Source: Bacteroidota bacterium
GTDB lineage: Bacteria > Bacteroidota > Bacteroidia > AKYH767-A > OLB10
Reading direction: 5' to 3'
DNA: 64,000 nucleotides
Assembly: GCA_016721435.1 (NCBI GenBank)
Contig: JADKIC010000004.1
Coordinates: forward strand, 186,001-250,000
A model generated the notes under the pieces. The model saw only the letters and a list, made by a program, of their open reading frames with translations. It did not search any database and had not been told where the DNA came from. Shown here one piece after another: positions 19,373 through 27,525 of the stretch. The first letter of the stretch is position 1, and every line of letters begins with the position of its first letter. The translations under genes were made by a program, and so were the position numbers.

Positions 19373-19942
19373 ATGATGTGGACAAGTCGATTGTTTTTTA
19401 ACAGAAGGAGTCTGGATTTCCTTTTTTTGTTAACTTTCGCTGGTGTTTTAAGTGCATGTGAAAATGACCAGACAGAGATCAAACGCGTTACAGAGCAAAA
19501 GAATGAACCCGTAGAGCATATCAAGGGGCTTGAAACACTCTATAGTGATTCGGGGTTGGTGCGCGTCAGAGTCAGAGCACCCGAATTAAAGAAGATTATT
19601 TCTCCACAGAATATCACGGAGATGCCACAGTGAATACATATCGAATTCTTTGATCCTGAAATGAAAGTGGAGTCCGAGTTAAAAGCGAAGTACGCGGTAC
19701 ATTATGAGAATGAGAAAAGATGGGAGGCGAGAAAGGATGTGGTGGTGGTGAATAAAAAGGGAGAAATGCTGAATACGGAACTGCTGATCTGGAATGAAAG
19801 AAATGAAAAATTAACCAGTGATCAGCATGTTAAAATTACAACGGAAGATGAGATCATTTATGGCGACGGATTTGAAGCCAACCAGGATTTCAGTCTGTAT
19901 AAAATATTTAATGTCAGAGGTCGCATTACAGTTAAAAAATAA
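19373..19942 (+). CDS. lptC: LPS export periplasmic protein LptC, interrupted by an in-frame TGA
   Basis: LptC bridges the inner-membrane LptB2FG transporter to the periplasmic LptA for lipopolysaccharide export. The ATG pair at 19373 opens a lipoprotein-like leader (FLFLLTFAGVLSACEND, with a lipobox-type LSAC). The beta-jellyroll repeats follow: LYSDSGLVRVRVRAPEL, EMPQ-stop-IHIEFFD, and ARKDVVVVNKKGEMLNTELL. The TGA at 19631-19633 is in frame; both sides stay in one frame and together make a normal 189-aa LptC. Family members usually have Gly here (P.GIHxEF.D), so GGA to TGA is the simplest explanation: an error, a true inactivating mutation, or recoding. A stop here would cost over half of the protein. 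Confidence 0.85.
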
Positions 19943-19948
19943 GAAGCG

Positions 19949-20134
19949 ATGTTGAGGGTGCTTGAACTTTCGTGGTTGGTCATTGTACTGCTTGGAGCTT
20001 CTCTCGGTACTTTTAAACTTATTACCGAAACGCTAACCTCTGCACTGTGGTTTTTCATCTTTACCGGTGTAGCGATGGTCTTCTGGTTGATCAGAAGAAA
20101 TCAGCGAATCCGAATGGAAAAAAGAGAAAAGTAA
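19949..20134 (+). CDS. Small two-helix membrane protein
   Basis: This 61-aa frame begins six bases after lptC. It has two hydrophobic segments (WLVIVLLGASLGTFKLI, about residues 9-25, and LWFFIFTGVAMVFWLI, about 33-48) and a strongly basic tail (RRNQRIRMEKREK). The basic tail predicts both termini in the cytoplasm. The tight spacing and clean composition support a real gene in the coaX-lptC unit. No family is recognised and the function is unknown. Confidence 0.65.
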   Translation: MLRVLELSWLVIVLLGASLGTFKLITETLTSALWFFIFTGVAMVFWLIRRNQRIRMEKREK

Positions 20135-20229
20135 ATCAGAAGAACCTTTTTAGGTATTGGGCTTTTCAAAATATTATCTAAAGAATTGATTTAAAATAAA
20201 ATAGGATCTGGTTTTACTGCTCCAATTAG

Positions 20230-20260
20230 TTTTCACTTTGAAGAAAGCTTCGTATATTCG
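20230..20260 (+). promoter_or_regulatory. Promoter of the ppiD-like gene
   Basis: TTTT (20230-20233) and TATATTCG (20253-20260) are separated by 19 bases, a near-consensus -33/-7 pair. The start codon lies 30 bases downstream. Confidence 0.5.
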
Positions 20261-20290
20261 CACCCTCTAAATTCGAAAAATTATATTGTT

Positions 20291-22379
20291 ATGGCAGTTA
20301 TTGAGAAAATCAGGGGTAAGGCAGGTCTGTTGATCGGTATCGTAGGATTCAGTCTTGCGGCGTTTATCCTTGGAGACTTTTTCTCCACTCGGAATGGCTT
20401 TATGAGTGGAAGTGATTCTACCGTGGGCGAAATAAAAGGAAAAAAAATAAATATCATGGATTTTGAAGCCCGTGTGCAAACACAGGTGGATAATTACAAA
20501 CTTCAGTCTTCTAACGAAACAGTGGATCAAAATACCATGGACCAACTCCGCGAGCAATCCTGGAATCAGTTGATCAATGAGATGGTGATGAATCCTCAGT
20601 TTGAAAAACTGGGACTGACATGTTCACCAAAAGAGTTGCTGGATATGGTGCAGGGAAAAAATCCTCATCAGCAAATCAAGCAAGCCTTTACCGATCCTAA
20701 AACCGGAATTTTTAATTCGGCCAATGTGGTCAATTTCCTGAAGAACATGGATAATGATGCAACCGGAAAAACACGTCAGCAATGGGTGCTTTTTGAAAAT
20801 GCAATCCGTGAGGAACGTATTCAGCAAAAATATTATAACCTGATTAAGCAGGGGCTTTTCGTGACAAAGGCAGAAGCGAAAGATGATTTCTTTGCTAAAA
20901 ATAAAACTGCTAATGTGCGTTTTGTTGCGCTACCTTATACAAGTATTTCTGATAGTACAATTGAAGTCACCGATTCCGAAATGAAGACATTGTACAATGC
21001 TACAATGAAAAGTACAAACAGGAGGCTTCCACAAACATCGATTATGTTACTTTTGAAATAACACCGAGCGATATGGATCGTCAGGCCGCTATGTTTGCCA
21101 TTACACAATTGACAGATACCTTCAGGACATCTACTAATGATTCGGTTTTTGTGGTGCTGAATAGTGATGGTCCTTTTAATGCCTCTTACAATAAAAAAGG
21201 AAGTTTGCCATTTAATATCGATTCTTTGATGTTTAGTGCCCCACTTGGATTTGTTTATGGTCCTTACGAGGAGAATGGTGCTTTTCGTTTGGCTAAACTT
21301 TCCGCAGTGAAGATGATGCCGGATTCTGTGAAGGCTTCTCATATTCTCCTGAAAATTGAAGGGGCCGTAAAAGATTCAGTGCTTGCAAGAGCAGATAGTA
21401 TTAAGAAAGCATTGATGGCCGTGCAGATTTTAAAACATTATCCGACCAGTATTCTACCGATGAAGGTGCGAAGATGAAAGGGGGTGATCTGGGATGGTTT
21501 AGTCCGGGCATGATGGTGGCCGAATTTAATGATGCCTGCTTCCAGGGAAATAAGGGGGATTATACGATTGTTCAAACACAATTCGGAGTGCATATCATCC
21601 TTATCGTAGATCAGGGTAAGCAAAGTCGTCAGGTGCGTGTCGCTTATGTAGAGAAAAAGATTGAACCAAGTACTAAAACCTATCAGGCCGTATATGCAAA
21701 AGCCAATGAGTTTGCCGGTAAAAATTTGACCGGTGATGCTTTTGAAAAGGCTGTAACAGAACAGAAGCTGACCAAATTCTCTGAACCGAATATTATGGAG
21801 AATGCGCGTCAGGTTGGTCCGCTGGAAGGTTCTCGTGAAATGGTGCGCTGGTCATTTACAGCAGAGTTGGGTGAAGTATCAAAAGCATTTGAATTTGGAA
21901 ATCGTTTTGTCATAGCGAAATTAAATGATCGTCGTGAAAAAGGTTTTAGCACAATGGAACAGGTGAAAGATCAGTTAACCGCTGAACTGCGCCGCGATAA
22001 AAAGGCAGCAATGCTGATGGAGAAAATGAAGAAAGGCGGAACAACACTCGAGTCTATCGGTACTGCTGTGACGCAACCGGTACAATCTGCTGCATCCATA
22101 TCTTTCGCATCACCAATGCTGGCCAATAGCGGAATGGAGTCGTTTGTAGTGGGCTACCTGATGGCCATGAAGCCCGGACAAACATCAGCTCCCTTAAAAG
22201 GACTGAATGGTGTGTATGTGGTGCAAGTGGAATCTTTTGCGGATGTCAAAGAACCCGCTGACTTGAAAGAAGCTACCAAGCAACTCCGCTCACAATTGCA
22301 GAACCGCAGCCAGTATGAGTCGTACAATGCCTTGCGCGAAAAAGCAGGAATCGTTGACAAGCGCGCTAAGTTTTATTAG
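20291..22379 (+). CDS. ppiD: Membrane-anchored periplasmic peptidyl-prolyl isomerase (PpiD/SurA type), two frameshifts
   Basis: The N-terminus has the PpiD arrangement: a short cytoplasmic lead (MAVIEKIRGKAG), one membrane helix (LLIGIVGFSLAAFILGDFF), then a SurA-N-like chaperone domain (QSWNQLINEMVMNPQFEKLGL). The parvulin domain carries KASHILLKI, a YSTDEGAKMKGGDLGWFSPGM stretch (split by the second frameshift) and FGVHIILIVDQ. It helps fold outer-membrane and periplasmic proteins. One A lost near 21004 and one G lost near 21421 divide the gene into three pieces; restoring them gives NEKYKQEASTNIDYVTFEI and MAGADFKTLSDQYS. Full length is about 696 aa. A terminator follows at 22441. Confidence 0.92.
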
Positions 22380-22440
22380 AAGATAAACTGATTTTCGGAT
22401 AGCCCTGGGGTTAGAAAGAGATCAGAATATAAATATTTAG

Positions 22441-22467
22441 AAAGCCGGATCCCAAGTCCGGCTTTTT
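22441..22467 (+). terminator. Rho-independent terminator after ppiD
   Basis: AAGCCGGA, a short loop and TCCGGCTT are followed by a T run. It lies about 62 bases after the ppiD stop codon. Confidence 0.9.
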
Positions 22468-22511
22468 TTATGAGGTTGCTGTACGAAACGACAGCACTCC
22501 GCGTACATTTC

Positions 22512-22800
22512 TTCTTGCAAAAGCCCTGTAGAGGCGACATCTCTGTAAAGAAAGGGCTCCCCACCCAACTTACCCTGCTTCCTGCAAAAGCCCTGTAGGG
22601 GCGAAATCTCTGTAAAGAAGAGCTCCCTCTCTCGTAACAACAGCCTCACCCGACCGAAGGTCGGGTGATGGCTGTTAGATGGAGAAAGATGGATGTCTGT
22701 GGTTATAGAGGTGTCGCCCCTACAGGACTCTTATAAGATGAAGAAGGGCAGCTATCATGTGTAAGAAGTGAGTTACGGATTAATTTCTACAGGGGCTTGT
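22512..22800. repeat. Dispersed CCTGTAGGGGCGA repeats and a long hairpin
   Basis: Two direct copies of a unit of about 47 bases (TGCAAAAGCCCTGTAG..GGCGA..ATCTCTGTAAAGAA) lie at 22512-22560 and 22580-22626. An inverted, shorter copy (GAGGTGTCGCCCCTACAGG) lies near 22708-22728, and a fragment (CTACAGGGGC) near 22788. Between them, 22639-22676 forms a stem of about 17 pairs with one bulge (AACAGCCTCACCCGACC against GGTCGGGTGATGGCTGTT). No coding capacity is credible. A related GCCCTGTAAGTGCGACAT occurs near 48832. Confidence 0.8.
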
Positions 22801-22901
22801 TCAACAAAGAAGAGATAACTAAAACAACGATTACCACTTTCCCGGACTAAGAAAAATAGGCAAGCTGTAGCTACTAATTTTCCTGCAAAATTCCGGTTCA
22901 T

Positions 22902-23723
22902 TCACTTCCATAAATTCTTCTGCTCCAATTTAACCTTGCCCTTGAAAAATATTTTTGTGCTCATTTCAAAAGAGGAGGTGAAATCAGAAATAAAGAATCG
23001 ATGTTTTCCGGCTTTGCCCTGATGGAGCAGTTGCTGTTCGTCGAGAACCCACTGCACATGATGAGCAACAATTCTTGCTGAATCAAAAATCTGTACACGA
23101 CCTTTATAGTATTGTTCAATCTCCGGACGAATGAGCGGGTAATGGGTACAACCTAAAATCAGACTATCAATATTTTTTAATTTCGGACGGGAGAGATAAT
23201 CGTTGATGATCGTTTTCGAAATTTTATTGTTGAAGAAACCTTCTTCAATCATTGGGGCAAGCAGCGGTGTGGCCAGAGAGGAAACGCCGATTTTTTTAGA
23301 TCGGGCTTTTAATTTCGCGGCATATACATCCGATTTTATTGTCGCTTTGGTTCCAATTACACCAACGTTTTTTGTCCCTGCCTGTGCACTGACATAATCC
23401 ACCACCGGATCAATTACATTTATTACAATCGCTTTGTTCCCAACATGCTTTTTTACCGTATCATAAGCCACTGATGAAATACTATTACAGGCAATCACAA
23501 TGGCTTTACAATTAAAACTCAACAAAAAATCACTGATGACCACCGACCATTTTCGAATAGCTTCCGGCGATTTATCACCATAGGGAAGGTGGGCGGTATC
23601 GCCAAAGTAAATTAAGGTTTCATTCGGCATGAGTTCATGGATGGCATTGGCAACGGTGAGGCCGCCAATACCGGAATCAAAAATTCCCAGAGGACGGGAG
23701 GAAGGGTGAGCAGGACGAGGCAT
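22902..23723 (-). CDS. murI: Glutamate racemase
   Basis: MurI makes D-glutamate for peptidoglycan precursors in the cytoplasm. The product shows the family's catalytic features: PLGIFDSGIGGLTV with the catalytic-base Asp region, YFGDTAHLPYGDKS, the first cysteine in IVIACNSIS, and the second cysteine in ILGCTHYPL. The ATG at 23723 (MPRPAHP) is preferred over the one two codons upstream, because a perfect -7 element ends three bases before it. Length is 273 aa, normal for the family. It ends the bamA-ompH side of the envelope block; the terminator at 23833 separates it from the ompH genes. Confidence 0.95.
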   Translation of the reverse strand: MPRPAHPSSRPLGIFDSGIGGLTVANAIHELMPNETLIYFGDTAHLPYGDKSPEAIRKWSVVISDFLLSFNCKAIVIACNSISSVAYDTVKKHVGNKAIVINVIDPVVDYVSAQAGTKNVGVIGTKATIKSDVYAAKLKARSKKIGVSSLATPLLAPMIEEGFFNNKISKTIINDYLSRPKLKNIDSLILGCTHYPLIRPEIEQYYKGRVQIFDSARIVAHHVQWVLDEQQLLHQGKAGKHRFFISDFTSSFEMSTKIFFKGKVKLEQKNLWK

Positions 23724-23726
23724 AGT

Positions 23727-23734
23727 CAAAAATA
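23727..23734 (-). promoter_or_regulatory. -7 element immediately before murI
   Basis: The minus strand reads TATTTTTG, a perfect TAnnTTTG, with only three bases (ACT) before ATG 23721-23723. The transcript would be leaderless or begin just inside the gene. It overlaps the alternative upstream start, arguing against that start. Confidence 0.4.
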
Positions 23735-23832
23735 GAGAAATTCAGCTTGTCAGGGGTGGTGTAAGATTTCTTTTAGCAATGCAGTGAAGAGGAGAGAATG
23801 TAAAGCAGATTTTCAGGACAGGTTGGAAAAAC

Positions 23833-23865
23833 AAAAAGGCTGCTTCCGGAAGAAACAGCCTTTTT
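23833..23865 (-). terminator. Terminator after the ompH pair
   Basis: AAAAAGGCTG and CAGCCTTTTT pair across a TTCCGG-containing loop, giving a GC core flanked by A/T runs. It lies 19 bases past the second ompH stop on the minus strand. Confidence 0.85.
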
Positions 23866-23883
23866 AAGATTTATTTTTTCGAA

Positions 23884-24396
23884 TTATTTCAATCCGAGTT
23901 TACCTTTAACCAAAGGGAGCACGTCGTCGCCTTCCTGAGCGAAGAGCAATGTTCCCGCGCTTGAATCAAAGATATAAGAGAATTTGTTGTCTTTCGCGAC
24001 AGCATTAATCGCTTCTTCTGCTTTCTTTAAAATCGGAGTATACAACTCTTCTTTTTTCTTTTGCATCGAGCTTTGAGCAGATTCCTGGAAAGATTGAATA
24101 CGTTCTTCGAGGTCGCTGATCTCTTTCAATTTAGCATCTCGAATCGGATCAGCCATCGAACCTTCTTTGGATTTAAAGTCGGAGATTTTTCCCTGATATT
24201 CGGCGGTCATTGTTTTCAGCTGATTTTCCAGTGATGCTCCGAATTTTTGCAAGGAGGAATCAGCATTTTTTGTTTCGGGCATTAAACTCAGCAACTGAGT
24301 AGAATTGATATGTCCGAATTTGAGTGTGTTCTGCGCTTGTACCTGCACGGATAAGCCCAGCAGAATACCACAGAGGATGGCAAAGATTCTTGTCAT
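23884..24396 (-). CDS. Periplasmic chaperone, Skp/OmpH family (second copy)
   Basis: The product has a signal peptide (ILCGILLGLSVQVQAQ), then a KFGHINSTQLLSLMPE beta strand. A long coiled-coil follows (about residues 45-115, rich in Lys/Glu/Gln and with ISDLEERIQSFQESAQSSMQ), and the protein closes with the C-terminal strand FSYIFDSS. Skp-type trimers shield unfolded outer-membrane proteins on the way to BamA. Length is 170 aa. It is 38 bases from the upstream paralogue; tandem ompH copies downstream of bamA are typical in this phylum. Confidence 0.92.
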   Translation of the reverse strand: MTRIFAILCGILLGLSVQVQAQNTLKFGHINSTQLLSLMPETKNADSSLQKFGASLENQLKTMTAEYQGKISDFKSKEGSMADPIRDAKLKEISDLEERIQSFQESAQSSMQKKKEELYTPILKKAEEAINAVAKDNKFSYIFDSSAGTLLFAQEGDDVLPLVKGKLGLK

Positions 24397-24434
24397 GATA
24401 AATGGAATAGTTATTAGTTGATTAATTGTTTTAA

Positions 24435-25055
24435 TTATTTGCGATCGTCGGATCCGCCACCACCTGCAGGAGGAGGAGTATCACCTGAGCCGCCGGGTTT
24501 AGTCGCACCGCCGCCATCTGTTTGTCCTTTGGTACCGGCTTTATAACCCATCGCCGCTAAAATATCATCGCTTTTGTCGTATTTGGGATTGGTATACAAC
24601 ATTACCAGATCGCCTGATTTATCAAAGATGACAGCATAGCCCTGATCGGTAGCAATTTTCTTTACAGCATTATAAATTTTATCCTGGATAGGTTTAATGA
24701 GTTCTTGTTTTTTCTTGAAGAGCTCCCCTTCATACCCGAATTTCTGTTTTTGAAATTCCTTTACTTCTTTTTCTTTATTGGTAATTTCCTGTTCGCGTTT
24801 ACGACGCATTTCTTCAGTGAGCAGGATTTGCTCCGCCTGATAATCTTTATAGAGCTTATCTATCACACCATATTTGGCTTCGATATCTTTCTGCCAGGCC
24901 ACACTCAATTGATCTAGTTGTTGCTGGGCGGCTTTATATTCAGAAATATTGTCCAGAATGTACTGCGAATCAATATAAGCGTACTTCTGAGCGAAAAGGG
25001 GCGAACCGATGAATAGCGTGGTTGCGAAGGTGAATGCTAGGATGAACTTCTTCAT
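24435..25055 (-). CDS. Periplasmic chaperone, Skp/OmpH family (first copy, Gly-rich tail)
   Basis: A signal peptide (ILAFTFATTLFIGSPLFAQ) precedes KYAYIDSQYILDNISEY, the OmpH first strand and helix. A charged coiled coil follows (TEEMRRKREQEITNKEKEVK), then the closing strand YAVIFDKSGDLVML. Unlike the second copy it ends in a disordered Gly/Pro/Asp tail (about 30 residues, with GGGATKPGG and PPPAGGGG). Length is 206 aa. The two copies differ enough to suggest partly separate clients; this is inference. Confidence 0.92.
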   Translation of the reverse strand: MKKFILAFTFATTLFIGSPLFAQKYAYIDSQYILDNISEYKAAQQQLDQLSVAWQKDIEAKYGVIDKLYKDYQAEQILLTEEMRRKREQEITNKEKEVKEFQKQKFGYEGELFKKKQELIKPIQDKIYNAVKKIATDQGYAVIFDKSGDLVMLYTNPKYDKSDDILAAMGYKAGTKGQTDGGGATKPGGSGDTPPPAGGGGSDDRK

Positions 25056-25485
25056 GTGTTGGGGTTTTATCTGTCCCGCGTTTGCAAATTATCGTGCCAA
25101 AATTACCGATTAAATCGGAAGCATCCAAAGCGGGAGCGTTATTATTGTCAGGGTATATTTTTGTAAATCAATAGTTTGAAAGAATATTGTGATAGAGCGC
25201 ACTTTTAAACGACGAATTCAGCAGTTTATTTCTTTAGTGATTCTTCATTTGCGGAAGTGCATCGAAGGAGGGAGGAGTAGTGGGAGAGGGTGGATGAGAG
25301 GGGCGGTTTGGCTCTTTTAGTTGAGGAATATCCTATCGAACTATGGGTTGAAGATATACTGTCGTTATTTCCAACAAACCGCCTGGGCACGACATCTAGT
25401 CGCGGCGAGCCGGTGATAGGAGGGAGTTGAGTCCCGGGTATAGAGTAATCGCCCGCAAAGCATAGTCGGGAAAGATGAAAAAATG
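25056..25485. other. Intergenic region, nothing firm
   Basis: This 430-base stretch separates the ompH pair from the SGNH gene. It holds the upstream region of ompH (a TAATTTTG at about 45-55 bases is a possible -7 element). No repeat family member, RNA or coding frame was recognised. Confidence 0.4.
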
Positions 25486-27237
25486 CTATTGCCTGATAAA
25501 TTTTAGAGCAGCGAATCTGTTGCTTTGTAACCGGGCCATATATAGTCCAACCGGCAATTCTGAAATAGTAAGAGTAGTTGTTCCGAAAGCATCAATTACT
25601 TTAATTAATCGCCCCAGTGCATTATAAAGATGAACTTGTTCTTTCAGGAGCGGTTTGGAAAAATGGACAGTGATAGTGGAAGTGGCAGGATTCGGAAATA
25701 GTGTCCAGCCAATTTCCGGTTCAGGTCCGTCAATACCCGTGACTCCACAATTGTATTCAAGAAGAGTGGAAGTAGTGTCTAACGGACAATTGGAGTTTGG
25801 AAGATTTATCTTGCATTCGTATTTTCCGGAGGAAGTGATGAGCAAAGTATCCTCATTGGTCATCAATGGCAATAGCGTATCATTTTTGTACCAAAAAATA
25901 TTTTCTGATCCGGAGAGAAAACCGTTGATATGTAAAACTGCAAATGCAACCGTATCTCCAACGCAGGGGTCACCAATCCCGTCAAAGTAATAACCCGACC
26001 ATTGCGGCATCTCCATGAATTCTTGCGATAATTCTGCACAGCCATTTACTGTAGAAATCACAGAAAATCCGGAAGGACCATATTGAGCATAATTCGCCAG
26101 GTATTGATTGGTTTCGGGTATCGGTGTTCCATACATTAACCATTGATATGACGTTGCCGGTTGTGTCCAAAGGGTATCATACTGGCAGAGCCAAGGCAGA
26201 GTATTATAAATCGTAGGAGTATGACTGCAGAATTGAATAGTACTATCCGCAAAAGCGGTATGTACTCCTTGCAGATCACAAGTGGTCGTGGTTAATGAAA
26301 CAGTATAAGTTCCATCTGCTGAATAGGAATGCGTAGGAAAAGGTGTAGTGGTGGTGGTTCCATCTCCGAAATCCCATAAATAATTTTGCCGAACGCCCTG
26401 TGTTATGCACTGAAAGATTGCTTCGTTCACACCGGCACCCATCTGGTATCGGATGTTGGCAACAGGCATTCTCTTGAAATCCCATAACATCAAACTATCG
26501 AAGACTTGTGTCTTGGCTGTATTTCTGATGATAGAAGCATCATTGGCATTTAATCCAAAATTAAAGGTGATTAATGTCGGATCTTTTTTAAAGATGCTGG
26601 CATAGAAGCAACAGGCTGCAGCATAAGAACCCTCCGCTGAAGGATGACTTTCGTCCGGCTGATAGAGCTCAATAGTGGGATGATTTTGTCGGAGATAATT
26701 CCAAACCATACTCACCGGTGAAATTTCTCCCTGCAATGAATTAGCCAGTGCCAGGTATCGAATTCTTAATGTGCTATCCATGCTTTCATAAGTACACATC
26801 TCTGGAAAGAAGGGGCAATTGGCAGCATCGCCGTTTTTTCTTCCCCAGGTCATGTAAGGCATTGTTACAGCACATGGATTATACTGTTTGATCTGACTAT
26901 ATAAACCGGAAGCACCCGATAAAAATTGACTGTAGGCTACAATGGGTTCCTGACTCTGTCCCTGCATCACGACATAATCCCAATTCCCGGCCATTATTTT
27001 ACTTTGACAAATGCTATCCCCGCTATGATCTATCAACTGATATCCACCGATCATATGACTATCAAAAATCAAGGTGTCACCGGCCGATAAGGCAATATCA
27101 GCTATAAGTTGAGGCAAGTTATTCGTACCGGTATAACTGTTTCCTAAAAACAAAACTTTGAATGTAGTTTGCGCCGTTGAGTTTGATACAGTGCTCAGGA
27201 AGGAGATGAGGAGAAGGAAAGAAGGGAGCAGGCGCAT
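25486..27237 (-). CDS. Secreted SGNH-like hydrolase with PKD domain and T9SS sorting domain
   Basis: The signal peptide (LLLISFLSTVSNSTAQ) leads into an SGNH/GDSL-like fold: block I FKVLFLGNSYTGTNN with the nucleophile Ser, WDYVVMQGQSQEP, and block V DESHPSAEGSY with the Asp/His pair. One PKD domain follows (NYLWDFGDGTTTTTP, about residue 290), then Ig-like linkers. The end is a type A T9SS sorting domain (WTLFPNPATSTITVHFSK ... GLYMARLQSN...KFIRQ). It should cross the outer membrane through T9SS and stay surface-bound or be released. An esterase activity is inferred; the substrate is unknown. It interrupts the usual bamA-ompH neighbourhood and is intact at 583 aa. Confidence 0.88.
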   Translation of the reverse strand: MRLLPSFLLLISFLSTVSNSTAQTTFKVLFLGNSYTGTNNLPQLIADIALSAGDTLIFDSHMIGGYQLIDHSGDSICQSKIMAGNWDYVVMQGQSQEPIVAYSQFLSGASGLYSQIKQYNPCAVTMPYMTWGRKNGDAANCPFFPEMCTYESMDSTLRIRYLALANSLQGEISPVSMVWNYLRQNHPTIELYQPDESHPSAEGSYAAACCFYASIFKKDPTLITFNFGLNANDASIIRNTAKTQVFDSLMLWDFKRMPVANIRYQMGAGVNEAIFQCITQGVRQNYLWDFGDGTTTTTPFPTHSYSADGTYTVSLTTTTCDLQGVHTAFADSTIQFCSHTPTIYNTLPWLCQYDTLWTQPATSYQWLMYGTPIPETNQYLANYAQYGPSGFSVISTVNGCAELSQEFMEMPQWSGYYFDGIGDPCVGDTVAFAVLHINGFLSGSENIFWYKNDTLLPLMTNEDTLLITSSGKYECKINLPNSNCPLDTTSTLLEYNCGVTGIDGPEPEIGWTLFPNPATSTITVHFSKPLLKEQVHLYNALGRLIKVIDAFGTTTLTISELPVGLYMARLQSNRFAALKFIRQ

Positions 27238-27525
27238 GGGAGATGTTTTTTAGTAGAAGGGCATGACCTATGGATGAGGTATGTTTTAAATGAATTGTTG
27301 CTCAACGTCAAAACTGATATTAATTATGACGATCTCACATTTTTTAATACAAGTCATTTCATTTTTACAGGTGCTGTCTCTCACTCAAAAGTAAGAAAGT
27401 GCAACAATTAAACCTGTTTGCTAAACGCAATAAATAAGCTCCTTACTGCAAATAGCTGCTGTTTATTGTCGTTTGGCGGGATGGCAATCGTCGTCTAACT
27501 GCGTGTTTCCTACGGATCCTTCTCC

